A model generated the notes under the pieces. The model ran no database searches. It worked only from the letters and a program-made list of their open reading frames with translations, and was not told where the DNA came from. Of a DNA stretch of 64,000 bases, positions 25,148 through 40,100 are shown piece by piece. Source of the stretch: Anagrus nilaparvatae. Taxonomy: Eukaryota > Arthropoda > Insecta > Hymenoptera > Mymaridae. The DNA lies in NCBI GenBank assembly GCA_022575985.1, contig JAKSXM010000007.1, forward strand, positions 58,620,501-58,684,500. Reading direction: 5' to 3'. Positions within the stretch are counted from its first letter, which is position 1. Each line of letters starts with the position of its first letter. Position numbers and translations under genes: made by a program.

Positions 25148-28100
25148 CTGTAACATTCAAAATAAAACACAAAAATTTAACTAAATCCTTTTTTAGGTTA
25201 TTCAACTTTTTAAAATTATGTTAATCGTTAAAACTTGTAATCTTTCATGGTTTATTGAATTTTTTTTAAGTGGCGGGCTCATTAAAAGAAATTTTTTTAA
25301 ATTATGGTATCAAAAAAAAATTTTATTTCAAGAAATCATTAAAATAATAATAGAATTGATGATTTCTCTGAGGTTATATAAACTTAAGCGATTTTAAATC
25401 AAGGAATGAATTGCAAAAATTGTGCAAAAAAAAGGAAATTAAAAAAAAACTGTTTCTTCCACTTTTTTTTTCACAATAATATAAAAATTTTAATTACTTT
25501 TTTTTCAAAAAAAAAAAAAAAATAAAATCATATTTTTTTTTATAATAATAAAATTTATTATTAAAAGCGACGTCATTATAAAGAAATAGAATATAAAGAA
25601 ATGTGCCATTTTATAGTCAAGAGATTAAAAGAATAAATGTTTCATGCTGCGCTGAAAACGCTATTATGAAAAAAAAGGTTCAAAAGTAATTTCTAAGAAA
25701 TTAACAAAAAATAATCGCATATCTACTTTTATATTAAATACAAATTGTATTTACAAAAAAAAAATCTATAATTTATTGCTAAAAAATCAAAATTTCGGTA
25801 CAATAAAATACTATTAAATTTTTATTATTGTAGAACAAGAATTTAGATCAAAATAAAAAAAAATGCAGTAGCTATTTATACTTTAATATAAAAAAAAAGT
25901 GGTTTCTGACAATAAAAATTTTAACACAAAAATGCAGTGTAATAAATTTTTTGATACACTTAAAAAAAGACAAGAAGCTAAGTATTTACAATAATGGGAC
26001 AGTCTAATATAGATAAAAAGGACCACCACTTAAAAAAAAATGTCTAATAATTTAGTGCATATTAACTTATGTAAGAAATTCTTGAAATTGTGTAAAAATC
26101 ATGTCAAATAAAATTTTGACACTTTTTTTTATAAAAACAGGTATATATCATATTATTTAAGTCGACATTACTTTTAAAAAATGTCAATCAATTATTTTAT
26201 ATTTATACTACTTTTTTTTTATGTTCAGCTTCTATTATAATTTCACAGTCAACGAGTCATAATAAAAAAAAAACTCGAGTTTATATAAATATTTTTTTTT
26301 TTTTTTAATAAGATTTAGAATTTAATTTATGCTTTCTTTAAATTAATGCTAAGTTTTTTTTTTTTTGATTAATTTTTACGAATAGCTTTTAAATGTTTGA
26401 AGTATTGACATGCGATGTAAAATATGCAGAATTATTTTATTAAAATTTTAAATCAATTTTTTTTTCCTGAAAAAAAGCACCGTTTATTTTTGAATTTTTA
26501 GATATTTTTTCTTTATTTTGCTTATATTTAATGTTAGTAATGAAGAGTTCAATTCTAAAATTGCTTTCAGAATGAAATCTATAAAAAATATTAAACACCG
26601 TCACAAAAATTGTATGCTAACCTACACCATTAAAAACCGTTAGTAAAAAACATGCGTTAAAATTTTTTTTAAGTCTAAAAATTTGTATAGGGTGGCCTAA
26701 AATTTTAAAATGGATTTGTTGACTACTTGCTCACCAAAATTTCGATCACGTTAAAAAAATTCTTGAAAAACAATAATATTAAAATTAATGATGAAAGGCC
26801 ATGCGATGCCTGCGTTCTGAGGAGATGGATGTTTCAAAGATGAATTTGAACAACAGCCAACTTTACAAAGGGCAGAAAAAGAAAATTATTGTATTTTCGA
26901 ATTTTACAAAGAAAAAGTTGCAAATATTGAAATAATTGAGGAATATAAAGAAATTTGGAGGAAAATAAAGAAAATCCTCAAGATAATTTTGAAGAAAATG
27001 AGGGAAGTCTTGAAGAAAATCAAGAAAATCGAGAAGAAAATGCAGAAAATGCAGAAAATAATTAACCTAGAAGAGCAGTGCAAAATAGAAGATATCCAAG
27101 AAGAAATCGCAAAGCGCCAGATTTTGACGGCAGTGTCGTGCAAAAATTAGTATTTGACGACGACGAAAATGAACAAGAAATCGCAAATTTGTGCATTGCT
27201 GAAAGCAAAATGGAAAATGACCTGTACACGCAGTGTGATGAGCCATTAATTTTCAAGCAATGAATAGCGGAAATTCGATAGAATGAAAGATTGCTGCAAA
27301 AGAAGAAATTCAAGCTTTGAAGAAAAATGACACATGAAAACTTGTAAAACCGCCTCCAAATGTGACGATTTTGGAAAATAAGTGGGTTTTCAAGAATAAA
27401 ATAGGGCCGGATGGAAAAATAAAAAAACGCAAGGCAAGATTATGCGTAAAAGGTTATTAGTAAAAAAAGGTACTGGCTATCAAGAATTTCTTAGAATTAT
27501 CTCCTGTAGCAAGATATGACTCAATAAGAGCCTTTTTGGCCATAGCAACCTCAAAGAAAATGAAAACGAAGCAGTTCGACATAAAAACAGCCTTTTTGAA
27601 TAGAGAGCTGGAAGAGACTATTTATATGCGTCAACCAGAAGGGTTTGAAGTAGATTCAAGTAAAGTTTGCGAATTAAAGAAAAGCCTTTATGGCTTTTAT
27701 GGCTTTTTAAAAGCCGTCTGTCAGGTGCTGGAACCAAAAATTTGTAAATTGCCTAAAAACATTCAATTTGCAACTTACAGAAGTAGATCCTTGTGTATTT
27801 ATTAGCAATTAAAACAAAGAGCAGTTAATTCTTTTAATTTATGTCGATGAAGGGGCAATTGCCTAAACAAGTTCAAAAAGAGCTTGTTGAGGAATTAATT
27901 TTTTTCCTGGATTCAAAAAGTCAACACGTTTTAAACAGAAGTCTTATATTTAGTAGATTACAATAAGGGACGAAACTCTTTCATATGAAATTCTCAAAAC
28001 GTGCTATGTCTTTTTATCTGAGTAAATTACAAAATAATCAAAATCTAAACATTGCTTTAGGTACAAAAAGTAAGTTTATCATCGGGTTTTCGAGAAAAAA

Positions 28101-31100
28101 AAATGTAATTAAATACGAATCTGACCAAAATAATTGAAAGTTGTTATATTCAAGAACCAATTAATGTTTAAGAAATTTTAAAAACGCATTATTTATACTT
28201 TTGTTAATACAAATTATAAAATATGAACTAATTTACATTTATTAACATAATTGACTTCATCAATATTAACTTGTTAATTTTTTTTTATCTCCTTTTTTAT
28301 TGCATATTTACCTTTGGTAATCTGCCATATTTTATTTTAATTAGCAGATTTTAAATATAATCTTTGGATATTGCTATCTTATTAAGACCGGCCGTTGTAT
28401 ATTTCTCGAACCGTCGTAGAATTTGGAAAAATGAACTAAAATCGCTCTTAAGGCCGAGTTTCTAAGCTTTTGATTTGAAAATTGTTTTAAAATAATGGAA
28501 ATACATTTTATTTCCATTTATTGAAAAATTTTAAGCTTTATTAATTATACACAAATTTTATTTTAGCTAAAAATCATAGTGACTCGTGAAAATAGATTCA
28601 TTTCTTATTATTTTAAAACAACTTTCACGTCAAAAGCTCAAAAATTCAACATGAGAGCGAATTTTGTCCATTTTCCAAAACTGTCCGTCGAGTCAAGTCC
28701 ATGCAAATTAACCATATAAAAAAAAATTCTTCAAAAAAAAATCTTATTCTTCATAATATATTGTAAATCGTTGAATTTTTTATTCCATATTATTTTACGA
28801 GTTTATCCAAATGTTTCTCAGAGAGCTCTTGATTATAATCAGTAATTTTATCTACAGTGCCTACATATGAGATGTTTAAATTGATGAAAATGTTTGAAAA
28901 ATTAAAATAGAAAAGAAAATTACCTTGTGCTGGTGAAAAAGTAGCAGAATCTGGTAATCCTTGTGCATGAGATGGGTGAGCAACGCCAGGAGCAGCAGTA
29001 GCAGTTGGTCCATGTGGATGATGACCAGTTGGTGCAGATGGTCCATGTGGTAAACCAACATAAGCAGCAACAGCAGCAGCAGTGGCTGCAGCTGAACCAG
29101 GATAACCAACAGATGATACAACCGAAGATGCATAACCAGCTGAACTACCACCAGTTGACGATAATTGTTTTCTCAGTCTGGCTCTTCTATTGCTAAACCA
29201 TACTTGAATTCTTGCTTCAGTTAATTTTGTTCTTTGTGCTAATTCTTCTCTTGTATAAATATCTGGATATTGAGTTCGTTCGAATGCTCTTTCAAGTTCA
29301 TCAAGTTGGTTTGCTGTAAATGTTGTTCTACTACGTCTTTGCTTACGCTTTAGGGGAATTCCTGGTTCACTCTCACAGTCTGAGCCTGAACTATTTTTTC
29401 CTGTAACAAATACATCAAAGCCCACACGTGATATTATTATTATGAAAAATTTTTTTTTAAATAATATTTTTTTGGCTAAAGGGCATTAATACATGTAAAG
29501 TGTAAGTTTCTACCACATATATGGCTTTTTTATAATATATATGCACTCTTTTAATCTGATTGAGAAATTTTGTGCGCGCGTGACTATCTAATGCCTCGAG
29601 CAATATATTTTATATTTTTTGACTTTCTGAATAATCAAAAAAAAAAATTAATATTTTGCATTTTAATTGTTCTCTATAAATTAACTAAACTAACCTCAAA
29701 AAAATTTTTTAAATCTTAAAATGAATAGAAAATTTTTTTTTCTTCTAAATAATAAAATTACTATTTATTCATTGTATATTAAAATATGATATTAAAAAAT
29801 AATATATTATAAATAATATATCCTCAAGCAATAATAATAATAATACGATATTTTTTTAAAATTTACATATTATATTAAATATGCGAAAATACAATGTAAC
29901 ATGCGGAAATGGAGTATATAAATTTTCATTTTGCAATATTTTTTAATATAGGTATTGTTTATAATTAAATAATAATTTTCTTTTTTAAATTTCTAATAAT
30001 GGCTTAATTTAGTTTTCATATGAAAGGATTATTAAAATTTGCATTTTATGTGGATATAAGTTTACACGCACTAATAACAGTTTTTTTATGTTAAATATAT
30101 GCTAAATTTATTAGTCGTTTGTATTTATTATTATTTTACACGTGTTTTAAGATAAGGTAAGTAAATGTATATCAATTTTTTAACGTGAGTCAGTTAATCA
30201 CTTAATTAATAAAAATTTGTTTTCTGTTAATTAAGGACGCTTAAATTCTGTACTTAACCCTATGAGTAAATTATTTAACAGTGGGTATAAAAGTACTTTT
30301 CATATACAATAAGTAACGCCTTCAGGGGGGAGGGGCTTTGTAAAATCTTTGTATTGTGATATACCTAGATCATTCATGAAATGAAATATGTATGCGATTA
30401 TAGTTAAGAGGAGGGGGAATTTAAATGCAGTGCGAAAAATGTTACATAATTTGCAGACGATCCCTATTTTTCAATTTTATATGAAGAATTATTAGCTATT
30501 TTTAGATTAGTGAATTTGCGACGGTTGACAATATGAAGATTAATGTTTTCTGTGCTAAATTATTTTAAAGACAAACTAATTTGAAAAAAAAATTTGATAT
30601 TTATAAGGTAAATTTGTGCAGGAAATTTTCTTTAAATTTTTTGCAAGGATGTTTTTGGAATGCAAGGATTTCTTTGAAATTATCGAATTCGTCTTTGTTA
30701 GAGACAAAGCCTGTTAGTTTAAAAAATTTGCATTAGATACTATGTCGTTATCCTTTTAAATCAAAAAAGGGTTCAGAAAAAAATATACAAAATTAAATAG
30801 TACACGTTGAACTAAAGAAGCAAAAAAAGGCTTACTCAGATCGCAATATACCATTCAGGGCGAAACCGAAAATGGTAAAATACGATCCAGGGCATACTAT
30901 TTTTGCTCCCTTAGATAAAATAAAATTTTTATTTCCCAGAGGGGATAAAACGCGTTTTTTCTATTACAACGTGGGGGGAAAAAGCTGTTTTTGACCCACT
31001 AAGAAGAAAATACTATTGTTTTTGACCAAATCGCGAGTTTTAATCATAATCATAATTGTCAGTTAGTAACTACTCTATTAATTTTTGTGAGTTGCTTTGG

Positions 31101-34100
31101 AGTCAAATTATGGCTGCCATGTATAGCAACATTTCAAAAAAACCATAGACAAATACAGTGGATGATCAAAGGTGTCGATAGATCCTCCCTCCTTAGTGGT
31201 CATTTTGACCTTTTTTAGCAAATTATATGTTACACAGTAATAAGCAGCAATAAATTGAATCCTCAAAAAATTTCTAGATCCGTTTTTAGAAATTTGATGA
31301 AAATTTCAAGATATTCTTTTTAATGAGAGCAAAAATACTATTTTGCAAAAAGAAAATAGACTTATGGTAAGAATTAATAGTACAATCTTAAACGGATCTT
31401 AGAAATTTGTAGCAATAAATCGACCTTTTTAGGTTAGAATAATATATACAAAATAGAAACAATAATGCGTAATAACTTCAATAAGCAAAGAAATGTTCAT
31501 TTTGACAAATGCAACGTATTATAGAAACGATGTGGTTGCATTTGCTATATAAGAAATATTTCACTACTATAGCTGGCAATAATGGCTACATTTTGAACAG
31601 CAATCATTATGGCCCTTAGTTAGAGAAAAAACATTCTGAAACTCATGTTAAAAATTTTTATCATACCAAATGCAAATACAGTTCCTCGGAGCTACGCGAC
31701 TTGGACCTATGATCTGTCACATTTGCCAAAATAATAATTAGAATGTAATATTATTGTTAGTTTAGACGAAATTAAATTATTTGATTCCAAAAAGTCAATT
31801 TTCCAAGAGTATTTAAAAAAACCACATTAATTAATAACATTTTTTAAATAATAACCAATCTTTGTATTATAAAATTTTATCAAGAATTAAAATCACTGTC
31901 TTGTAACACCTGAATCTTCACACCTGTTTACATAATAAAACACACACACTCATGCAAGAATTATTTAGAATCGAATAAATCAAAATTACATTTTATAATA
32001 AAGTTAAGTCGTCATTTTCACTTGATAAATTCTATAAAAAAAAATAAAATATTTTCCATTCGGTTAATCATCAAAGGTGAATATAAACTACAGGTTTTTA
32101 TTTGACATTTTGATCTCTGCATCATCATCATCGTGTATTAATTTCATTTTATAAAAGATAAAAACGTAATATTTGCAGGTGCCTAAAAAACATAACCTAT
32201 AAAAGTGCAAAAATTCCCGCTTTCGTATTACATAACCTCTTAAATATATATAAAATTCGCATAATTCATTCTCTAAACATTTTTTAAACCATATTATTTA
32301 TAAAACACGCCTATATTAGCTTTCAACTCTTTATTTTTTACTTTTTTTTTTCTTCATATATTTATTCCTCCATCTTACAGGAGGTCGACCGGTTTCTTTT
32401 ATAAAAATTATTATTAATGTTTAAAATACCTACTCCTATTATTATACATTTCTTAAATATAGCAGTTTTTGAATATACTAAATACCGTTACCGTTTTTTT
32501 CCTCCATATGTTTCGCGAATTTTTTCGTTTTTTTTGGACGTTAGATTTTTTTTGGTGTATCAGAAGCTAAAGAATAATATCTAATTTAAAAGTTGTCACC
32601 TATAAGAAACTTGCATATTATTATGCATTTTTTTGAAAATATGAGGCTTTTGTCATTTTCGGCAAACGTAGCTTTGAAGTTTTTAAAGAAATCATAACGA
32701 CAAGCCTTACTACACACAAGAGGACCACACTATATTATAAACTTATTCATTCTTCTCTCATTTTTTTTTGGAACACAAAAAAGTTATATTTTTTAAAGTA
32801 CGAATAAAAGGAATGAAAGGAATATGAAATTAAGGCTTATATTAAGCAAAAAGAAACTACTACCATGTCATTACACCTCGCTGCATTTTTTGATGCTACT
32901 ATAAAAAAATTTATAGAAAAGAAAAAAAAACGCCCATATTTCGCGCGTTACGCATGAAGAAAACTTATAGAAAAGTGAAAAGAAATCGTAATGTGTATGC
33001 TTGATTTTGAAAAAAAATCAGTAGCTTTTTATTTAATAATAGTTTTTACCTCCAGAAAGGGGCACGCGCTGCTTCGATTTATTTATTTATTGAAAAAACG
33101 TAAAGTATAATAAGTATAGTGTATGCGGGTGGTTTTTTTACCACACACACACACCAACACATTTACAATTTTATATGAATTATTAAAAAATAAAAGAGAG
33201 AAATGTTCATATTATGGTGACACGATTTTTCTTTAGTCGTGTAACTAATCGGTCGACGACGTGCTTGACACCGTGAATATATTTATATATATTTTTTAGC
33301 CTCTGGTAGCTAATCGAGCCCCGGACTAATGTTCATTCGATACGGACCACATCAAGTTAGTTTATTCCTGGATCAAGACACTCTTCATTATATATACTTT
33401 CATATATGGAACAGATGACTTTTTTTTCTGCATTTTTTTTTTGTTACAAAGTTTTTTTTTTTCTTAGTGAAAAAATTGTTCGGTTCAGACGCGTAAAATC
33501 TTTATATATGTGCAGTATTGCATGCATATACCGGAAAGAACCGCTTTTTCTTATATATTTTTTTTTTATAATGTACATACACCTTAATTATTCCGCCTCT
33601 TAATAATCTTAAAAGCGCGAGAAGAAAGAAGAAGAAGAAACTTTTTTACGATAATGTAGTAAGAAGCGCACGCGCCTTTGACGCCCTTGTATAATATTAA
33701 ATATACCGCTTTTTAGTTCTTTTTTTTTATATTTGCATAATTTTTAATTTAAAAAAAAAATAATAATTTTTTTTTCAGTTTTTTTTATTTATTTAAAGTT
33801 TAAAGAAAATTGCTGTTTGTGGTTTTTTTTTAATTTGTAAAAAAAGACTGTTTGAAAAAAAATTGAAAAAAATGAAGACATGTAATTTTTTTTAAACAGT
33901 AATAAATACTTTTACCGCAAACAAGTATGTTAAAGTAAAAGACCACCAAAAAGATTCATCGCGCACGCGTTTTATGTGGTATTCAACAGGTTGCAGAACC
34001 TTTTAACTGATTTATGGTGTTAAAGTATTTAGACGCTGAAGAAACGTATATTTAGGCTGGATTATTCTATGGATTTTGATACAAAAGTAATAACTTGTAA

Positions 34101-37100
34101 TTTTTGGCGAAATTTCATAAAAAAGTTTGCTAAATTAAAAGCAAAAAATTAAGAGCTAAAATTTTTGAAAGTTTGATGAGAATATAAACTTTCGAATTAA
34201 TTCTCCAAAAAACATAATAACACCTTTTACAAATAAAATTGTGCCTAATAACGTGTAAAATCGCTCAAAAAATGTTGATTTTCTTAAATCTTCTATTTTA
34301 CCATAAATTCTTCAAAAATTATTTGCAAAAAAAAAAAAATAATTCACACAGAAATTTATGAAATATCGAATCTGTCAATAAAAATGACAAGATTACAATA
34401 AATTTTTGAAAAAATTCAGGTAAATAAAATAATATTTATTAAAAAATCATGATGAAATAAATAATACTACAAAAGTATATAATAAATAGAGACCACACCA
34501 AGCGTCTTGAAAGATATTAAAATGAATAATGAAAGCTTCCGTTATGAAAAAAAGAAAAAAAAAAAATTATTGAAAATCATGTTTTATAGGAATAAAAACT
34601 AAAAAAATCTAGAGTAGTTATACCTAAAAACGTAAGAAACTAGACCACCAACGAAATTTATTCTGTCAAAAAGTCCTCTTATAAATTTGACACGGTTTTC
34701 GCCAAATTTACCAACTATAATATATGTAAGTAAATCAATCAGCCGGAAGGCCCTTCCTACATACACACGTCCTCTTAAATATTATAATCTAATTCTTACA
34801 ATATTTTGCTTAGAATCAACGAAGAAAAGAAGAAGAAAAAAAATTTGGACGAACGAAGCAGACCGCAAGGCACCAAATGTGTAGTAACATACAGGTTCCT
34901 CATTCTCAATATAATACCTTAAAGGCACGTATATATATCATCATATAAATATGAAGAAAAAGAAGAAGAGTCTTTCATCTGTGCCGTCGGGGGCTACCTT
35001 TAAATGATCCCTCAAAGATCATCTTTTAAAACATCCCTTCGGCATACATTTCATTTATCTTGTCGCAAGATATAACGCCCTTTTTTTTTCCTCGTCTTAT
35101 TCTTTTTTGACTTGTAGCACAGCGTTGAGAGAATGAAAAAGTATTTTAAATATTTTTTATTGAGAATTATTATACACCTTACATATTTATATTTATATGT
35201 GTTCTATACCCCTTTTCTTCACTTTCAGCAAGGTTATTTTTGGATATGAGAAACGTTTAAAATATAATAAAAATAAATTAAGAAATTTTTTTTTATCTAT
35301 ACTCATTTAAATGTTTTATGATAACTCGTATCGTGTTTTATCTAATCAGTGGTAAGTTATGAATCATTTTTTACGTTTTTTTTTGTCTAATTGAATTTGA
35401 CTTAAAAATTTTTATCGTATCTTGAAAAAAATTTATTTTATTTGTGCAATTTTGAAATGTAGCCCTTACTGCTAATATGACCAACTATGAGACCATTTAT
35501 TGGGTTCAAATTATTGATAGAACGGAATTCAAGTTAAAATTTCAAAAGATATCATTTGATTTTAAAATTTTAAAATACAGCCAACTGAACACGTAACTTT
35601 TAAAATCAGATAAAAGTGTAAAATCACAGTTGCTAAAAATCTGAATTTAAATTCGATCAACTCTGATAATCTGATTTAAAAATAAAAGATAGAATCGTGC
35701 TTTTCGCCCCAGGAGCCCCACGTAAAAAAATTATTTTTGCAAATATTAAAAAATATTTTCTAAAATAATTCAAAACCAAAACTCATTATTGAATCATAAA
35801 AAACATAAAAAAATGATAAACTGGTTTGTAATTCTTTTGTATTAGTAAAAAAATCTGAATATTAAAAAAAAAAAAATTGAAAAATATAAATAAATGTTAT
35901 CTATTACTCTCTTAAAAAATGTTAATACTTTTCACTTTAGTTGACACGACTAAAAAAAATATAATTATTTAATGTAATACACGTATATAACCAACTTATT
36001 TTTTTTTAAATAATAAAAAAAAAAAGCATATTTTTTATGAAAGGAGAATTTAACGAAAAGAACAAATGACTTCGTTGTCATGTTAATCTTTTTTGAGTGT
36101 ATAATATTTTGCCGCCTCTTTGATTCTTATAATATACATAATTTTTTTTAGAATATGGACTGACCAGGTAACATATTTCAACGTGACTTTTTTTGCGTTT
36201 CTTATACACACTTTTTTTTTTGCAATATGAAATATATTTTATTTGAATGCTTAAAGTTATATGATTTTATTTTTTTATAATTCATGTAAGGTATATATGC
36301 AAAAAAAAAATGAACGTTTTACTCTATTACAGTAAATGACTCATTAAAAACAGACTATATATTATAAAATTTTATTATTTATTTACATTATAATATTTAT
36401 AATTAGTTTTTTTTTTCTTTTTTTACTCATTTTTGTAATAAAAAAGTTAAATTAAAATTATAATTAGTAGTTTATGCATAATGGATCTACTAAGATTTTT
36501 TTTTTCTTTTATTTATTTATCATGTAAGGAATGGAAAAACTGGTGTATATGACGTTTTTGCAATATTTTTGTAAAAATTGGTTATTAATTGACAAAATAT
36601 ATAGTAAAATTTTTATTGTTTGTATTAATTTACCCAGGTAGAAAAGTTAGATTGGATTAGCTCTTGGTTGTTTTCATTGATTTTTTGAGGAAATTTTCGA
36701 ACAAAAGTATAGGATGTTGCTGCAATAAAATAATAAATCTGAAATGTATTTAAGTTGTACTTCGTTTAGTAAATTTGCGAATTTTAGCATTTTTTTTAGG
36801 CGAAATTTCAAAGGTTAAGGGTTTTTTATTAGTATCAAATTGCTTATAAAACAAGTGCGATTTTTTAGTGAATCATTCATATTTTTATCCTAGGCCGTGA
36901 ATGAACAATTTCAAAAAGTGTCAGTTTTCAGTTTGAATTTGAAAATTAGCTTTTTTTATATAAAATAGCATCTGATTCTACACTGTCAGATTGCTCTGCT
37001 TAAATTTTCAACAAAACTTTCTTCATTTTTGAGCATTTCAAAAAAATTTAGCTACCTGACATAGAACATTATTTTATTATATTTTGCAAAAACTCCATAT

Positions 37101-40100
37101 ACATAAATTTAACTTTATAACACCACCAGCAAAGTATTAAATAAAACTAAAAATTTCTTATGAACTTTACCGCTCGCGCGATTATAATACATTTTAATAT
37201 ACTTTCACTCGATTTTTTTGAATTAAAAAATCATTCAATTTTTTTTTATTCTTTCTTATTGTAATCGCGTGAAAATAATATAAGAATCCAATATTACACG
37301 TTTTTATTGTTATAAAAATTTTGCAAGCGAAAAAGATACAATAAAAAAAAAGTCGGTGTTTTTTATTATCCTTATAAGATTATTTATTATTCTCCTATCA
37401 AAAAAATTTTTTTAAACATTAAAAAACGAGCTACCGTTTAATTTCAAAAGATTTTTTAAAATATTTCCGAATAAAAAAAAGCTACTGTGCATTAAAAAAA
37501 ATTTTAATAGTCTTTCTATTCAGAAATTTTCTCAAAAGAATTCAATTTTAACTTCTGTGTGCAAATAATAATTTATAGGTTATGTACGAAAAAAAAATAA
37601 ATAAAAATTCGGTTTTTTCATACTAAAAAACATGTAACTTTTTTTAAAGTAAACGATGAAAATGTAAAACATACGTGTAAACATAGCTATAAGTAAAAGG
37701 TTTTTTTTTATGATATAAAAAGCGGCAAGAAAATTACAGAGGGAATAAGGGCATACTTAAAAGATAAAAAAAGATAGAAAAACACATATATACTCTTTTT
37801 TGCCGGCGGATCTCGTGAGTTTTTTTTGCGCGCTACTGTATGTACTTATAAAATACACGTTATAATAATAAATACAAAACAGTAATTTTCTGTATTATTA
37901 AAAAAGAAAAGAGAGTAAAAAAAAATGTTTAAAGTGATTAATGTTCTTGAAAGTTTGTTGTTATTGTATGGGCATTTCATTAATATTTTGTTTTGCGTAC
38001 AGTTAATGTGAGTGCGTCGGTAATGAAGAGTTTCTTTTTAATCTTTTGTTTATTATGAATAAATTCTTTATTGTTTAAGTTTTTTATGAAAAAGGGTTTA
38101 GGCTGTAAAAATTGATAAAAAAAGTTCTTTCAACTTAGTAAACAAACCGCTGGAATGACTGTTTACTCGAAGTTTGGAAAATTTTTGATTCAGTCCTAAG
38201 ATTAGGCCGTATGTGGCCCGCACTTATTTTTTTATTCGGGTAATTTCATTTTATAACCATCTGGTTCGAAAATGACTTTAGAAATATTAGATTGGAACCA
38301 AAATTTATACAGTTCATCTGCATAATGATAAAACTTTAAGTTTCAAATATAAAAGCAATCGTATAGATATTTCCCCTTAAATCGCGGAAATTTAAGGCAC
38401 TGGAAAATTTCTCGGTATGTTGATCTGCATAAATTTTTCGCTGAATTCCGAACCCTAAATGCAAATTAATGTAACTATTTGATCCTCATTTATTTGAATA
38501 CAAAATATTGTCAAAATGCAAAATTATCACGATAAATAAAACATTCTCTAAAATTTTCACAAATTAAGATTTGAATAGCATCAAAAAGCATGTGACCAAA
38601 TTTGCTTTTAATATCTTACATTTTTCACTAGAAACAATCACAGAATGCCAACAAATAATTTTATTTACGAATTTGTAGCAAAACAGAAGCAAATAATGAT
38701 ATCAAATTACACCACTGTTTCTTCGAAAGCTACGTGTAAATTATGTAGAATGAATCATTTTGCAATAAGGTTACGAAAATTAATATTTGTCTGTAATTTT
38801 GTACTGCAGACTGTGGGCTATTTTATTTAATAAATGCATAAACTGCGGATTTCAGGTGCATAATTTGTAATTATTTTAAATGCATACAATTATAGCAACT
38901 TAAGCAAATGATACATATTAATGGTAAATTCGGCTGCATTTAACCCTAAATACTTCCGTGTAAATGAAAAAGAACATAATTTTAATTTTCGAACTTGGAA
39001 TGTTGTCACAAGAAGGATGTGAACTAACTGAATATTTGACATTTCATATCAAATTTATTAGATAAAATAACTAGAAAAATATAGGCGAAATAATTGTTGA
39101 TGCTGTCATTAAAGAATAATTTGGATTGTACCTACAGCGCTCAAATTAAATTTAAGAAAAAATAAAATAGGTAGTTACTACTATTGTTAATATTTTACGC
39201 TTAAATAAAACTTACACATTACATGTAAGAAATCTTGCCAAAGCATTGTCAAAAATATTTAAGAAATTTAATAATTTGAAAATTTAGTATGTAACTTACC
39301 TTCATATTTGTGATCTTCATCATGACCATCGCGTCCTCTAAGCAATCTTGAAATAGCAGATATACTTGGTGCGCTTGTTTTTTCACAAACACCTTCTTTA
39401 ATTAATCTATCGCGTATTTCCCATGAAAAAATGCCTGGATTTTGTCTTTTATAGTCTTCGATTCTATTTTCTATTTCTGGTGTTGCAACACGTGGTTTAC
39501 TACCACCAATTACACCAGGTCTTATGCTACCGGTTTCTTGATAACGATTTAATATTTTGGATACACAGCCATGGGATACACGTAACTGTCTACATTAAAA
39601 AAAAAGACAATAAAATCAAGTTTTTTTTTTAATTGTTTTTTTCGAGGTTTTTTTTTAAAAAGAATTTTTTTTTTAATTTTTTAACTTACCTTGAAATTAC
39701 ACAAGGCCTTGTTCCATTAGCTGCCATTTGAACAATTTTCATTCTAATATGGTTAGGTAATGGACGTCCATTTATAAAAACACCCCCTAATTGATTATAA
39801 CGGCCTTGACCAGGCATAGAACCCAAATCTAAAATAAAAAAAGTAATTTTATGAAATTTTTTTTCATTATAAAATTTTTTCTCAAAAAAAAAAATGTTTT
39901 TATTTGTACAAGTGTTTTTTATTTTATTCAATAAAATTAATGAAATTCGTCATATTATTATAAAAAGTCGTCTCTCCTTTATTTGCAAATTCATCATTTT
40001 TGTGTATATGATCAATTTTACATCACTTAATAAAAAAAATGCGATTCATGATTAAAGTAATAACATAAAGTAACGAAATTAAAATTAATAAATTATTGTA

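Larger units (their letters stand above)
25148..28923 (-). other. prd intron 4
   Basis: GT at 28923 and AG at 25149/25148. It holds the copia remnant and one foldback element. The remaining ~2.4 kb is plain AT-rich sequence in which I see no exon. Confidence 0.75.

Noticed and set aside
24581..25153. Several open frames on both strands overlapping prd exon 5
   Set aside because: They are shadows of the CAA/CAG-rich, low-complexity coding exon. The - strand Paired frame has the correct splice phase and stop.
28876..29196. Leu-rich and Gln-rich open frames overlapping the homeodomain exon
   Set aside because: Out-of-frame readings of the Ala/His/Pro-rich part of exon 4.
39423..39632. + strand open frame over prd exon 3
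   Set aside because: Antisense shadow of the paired-domain exon.
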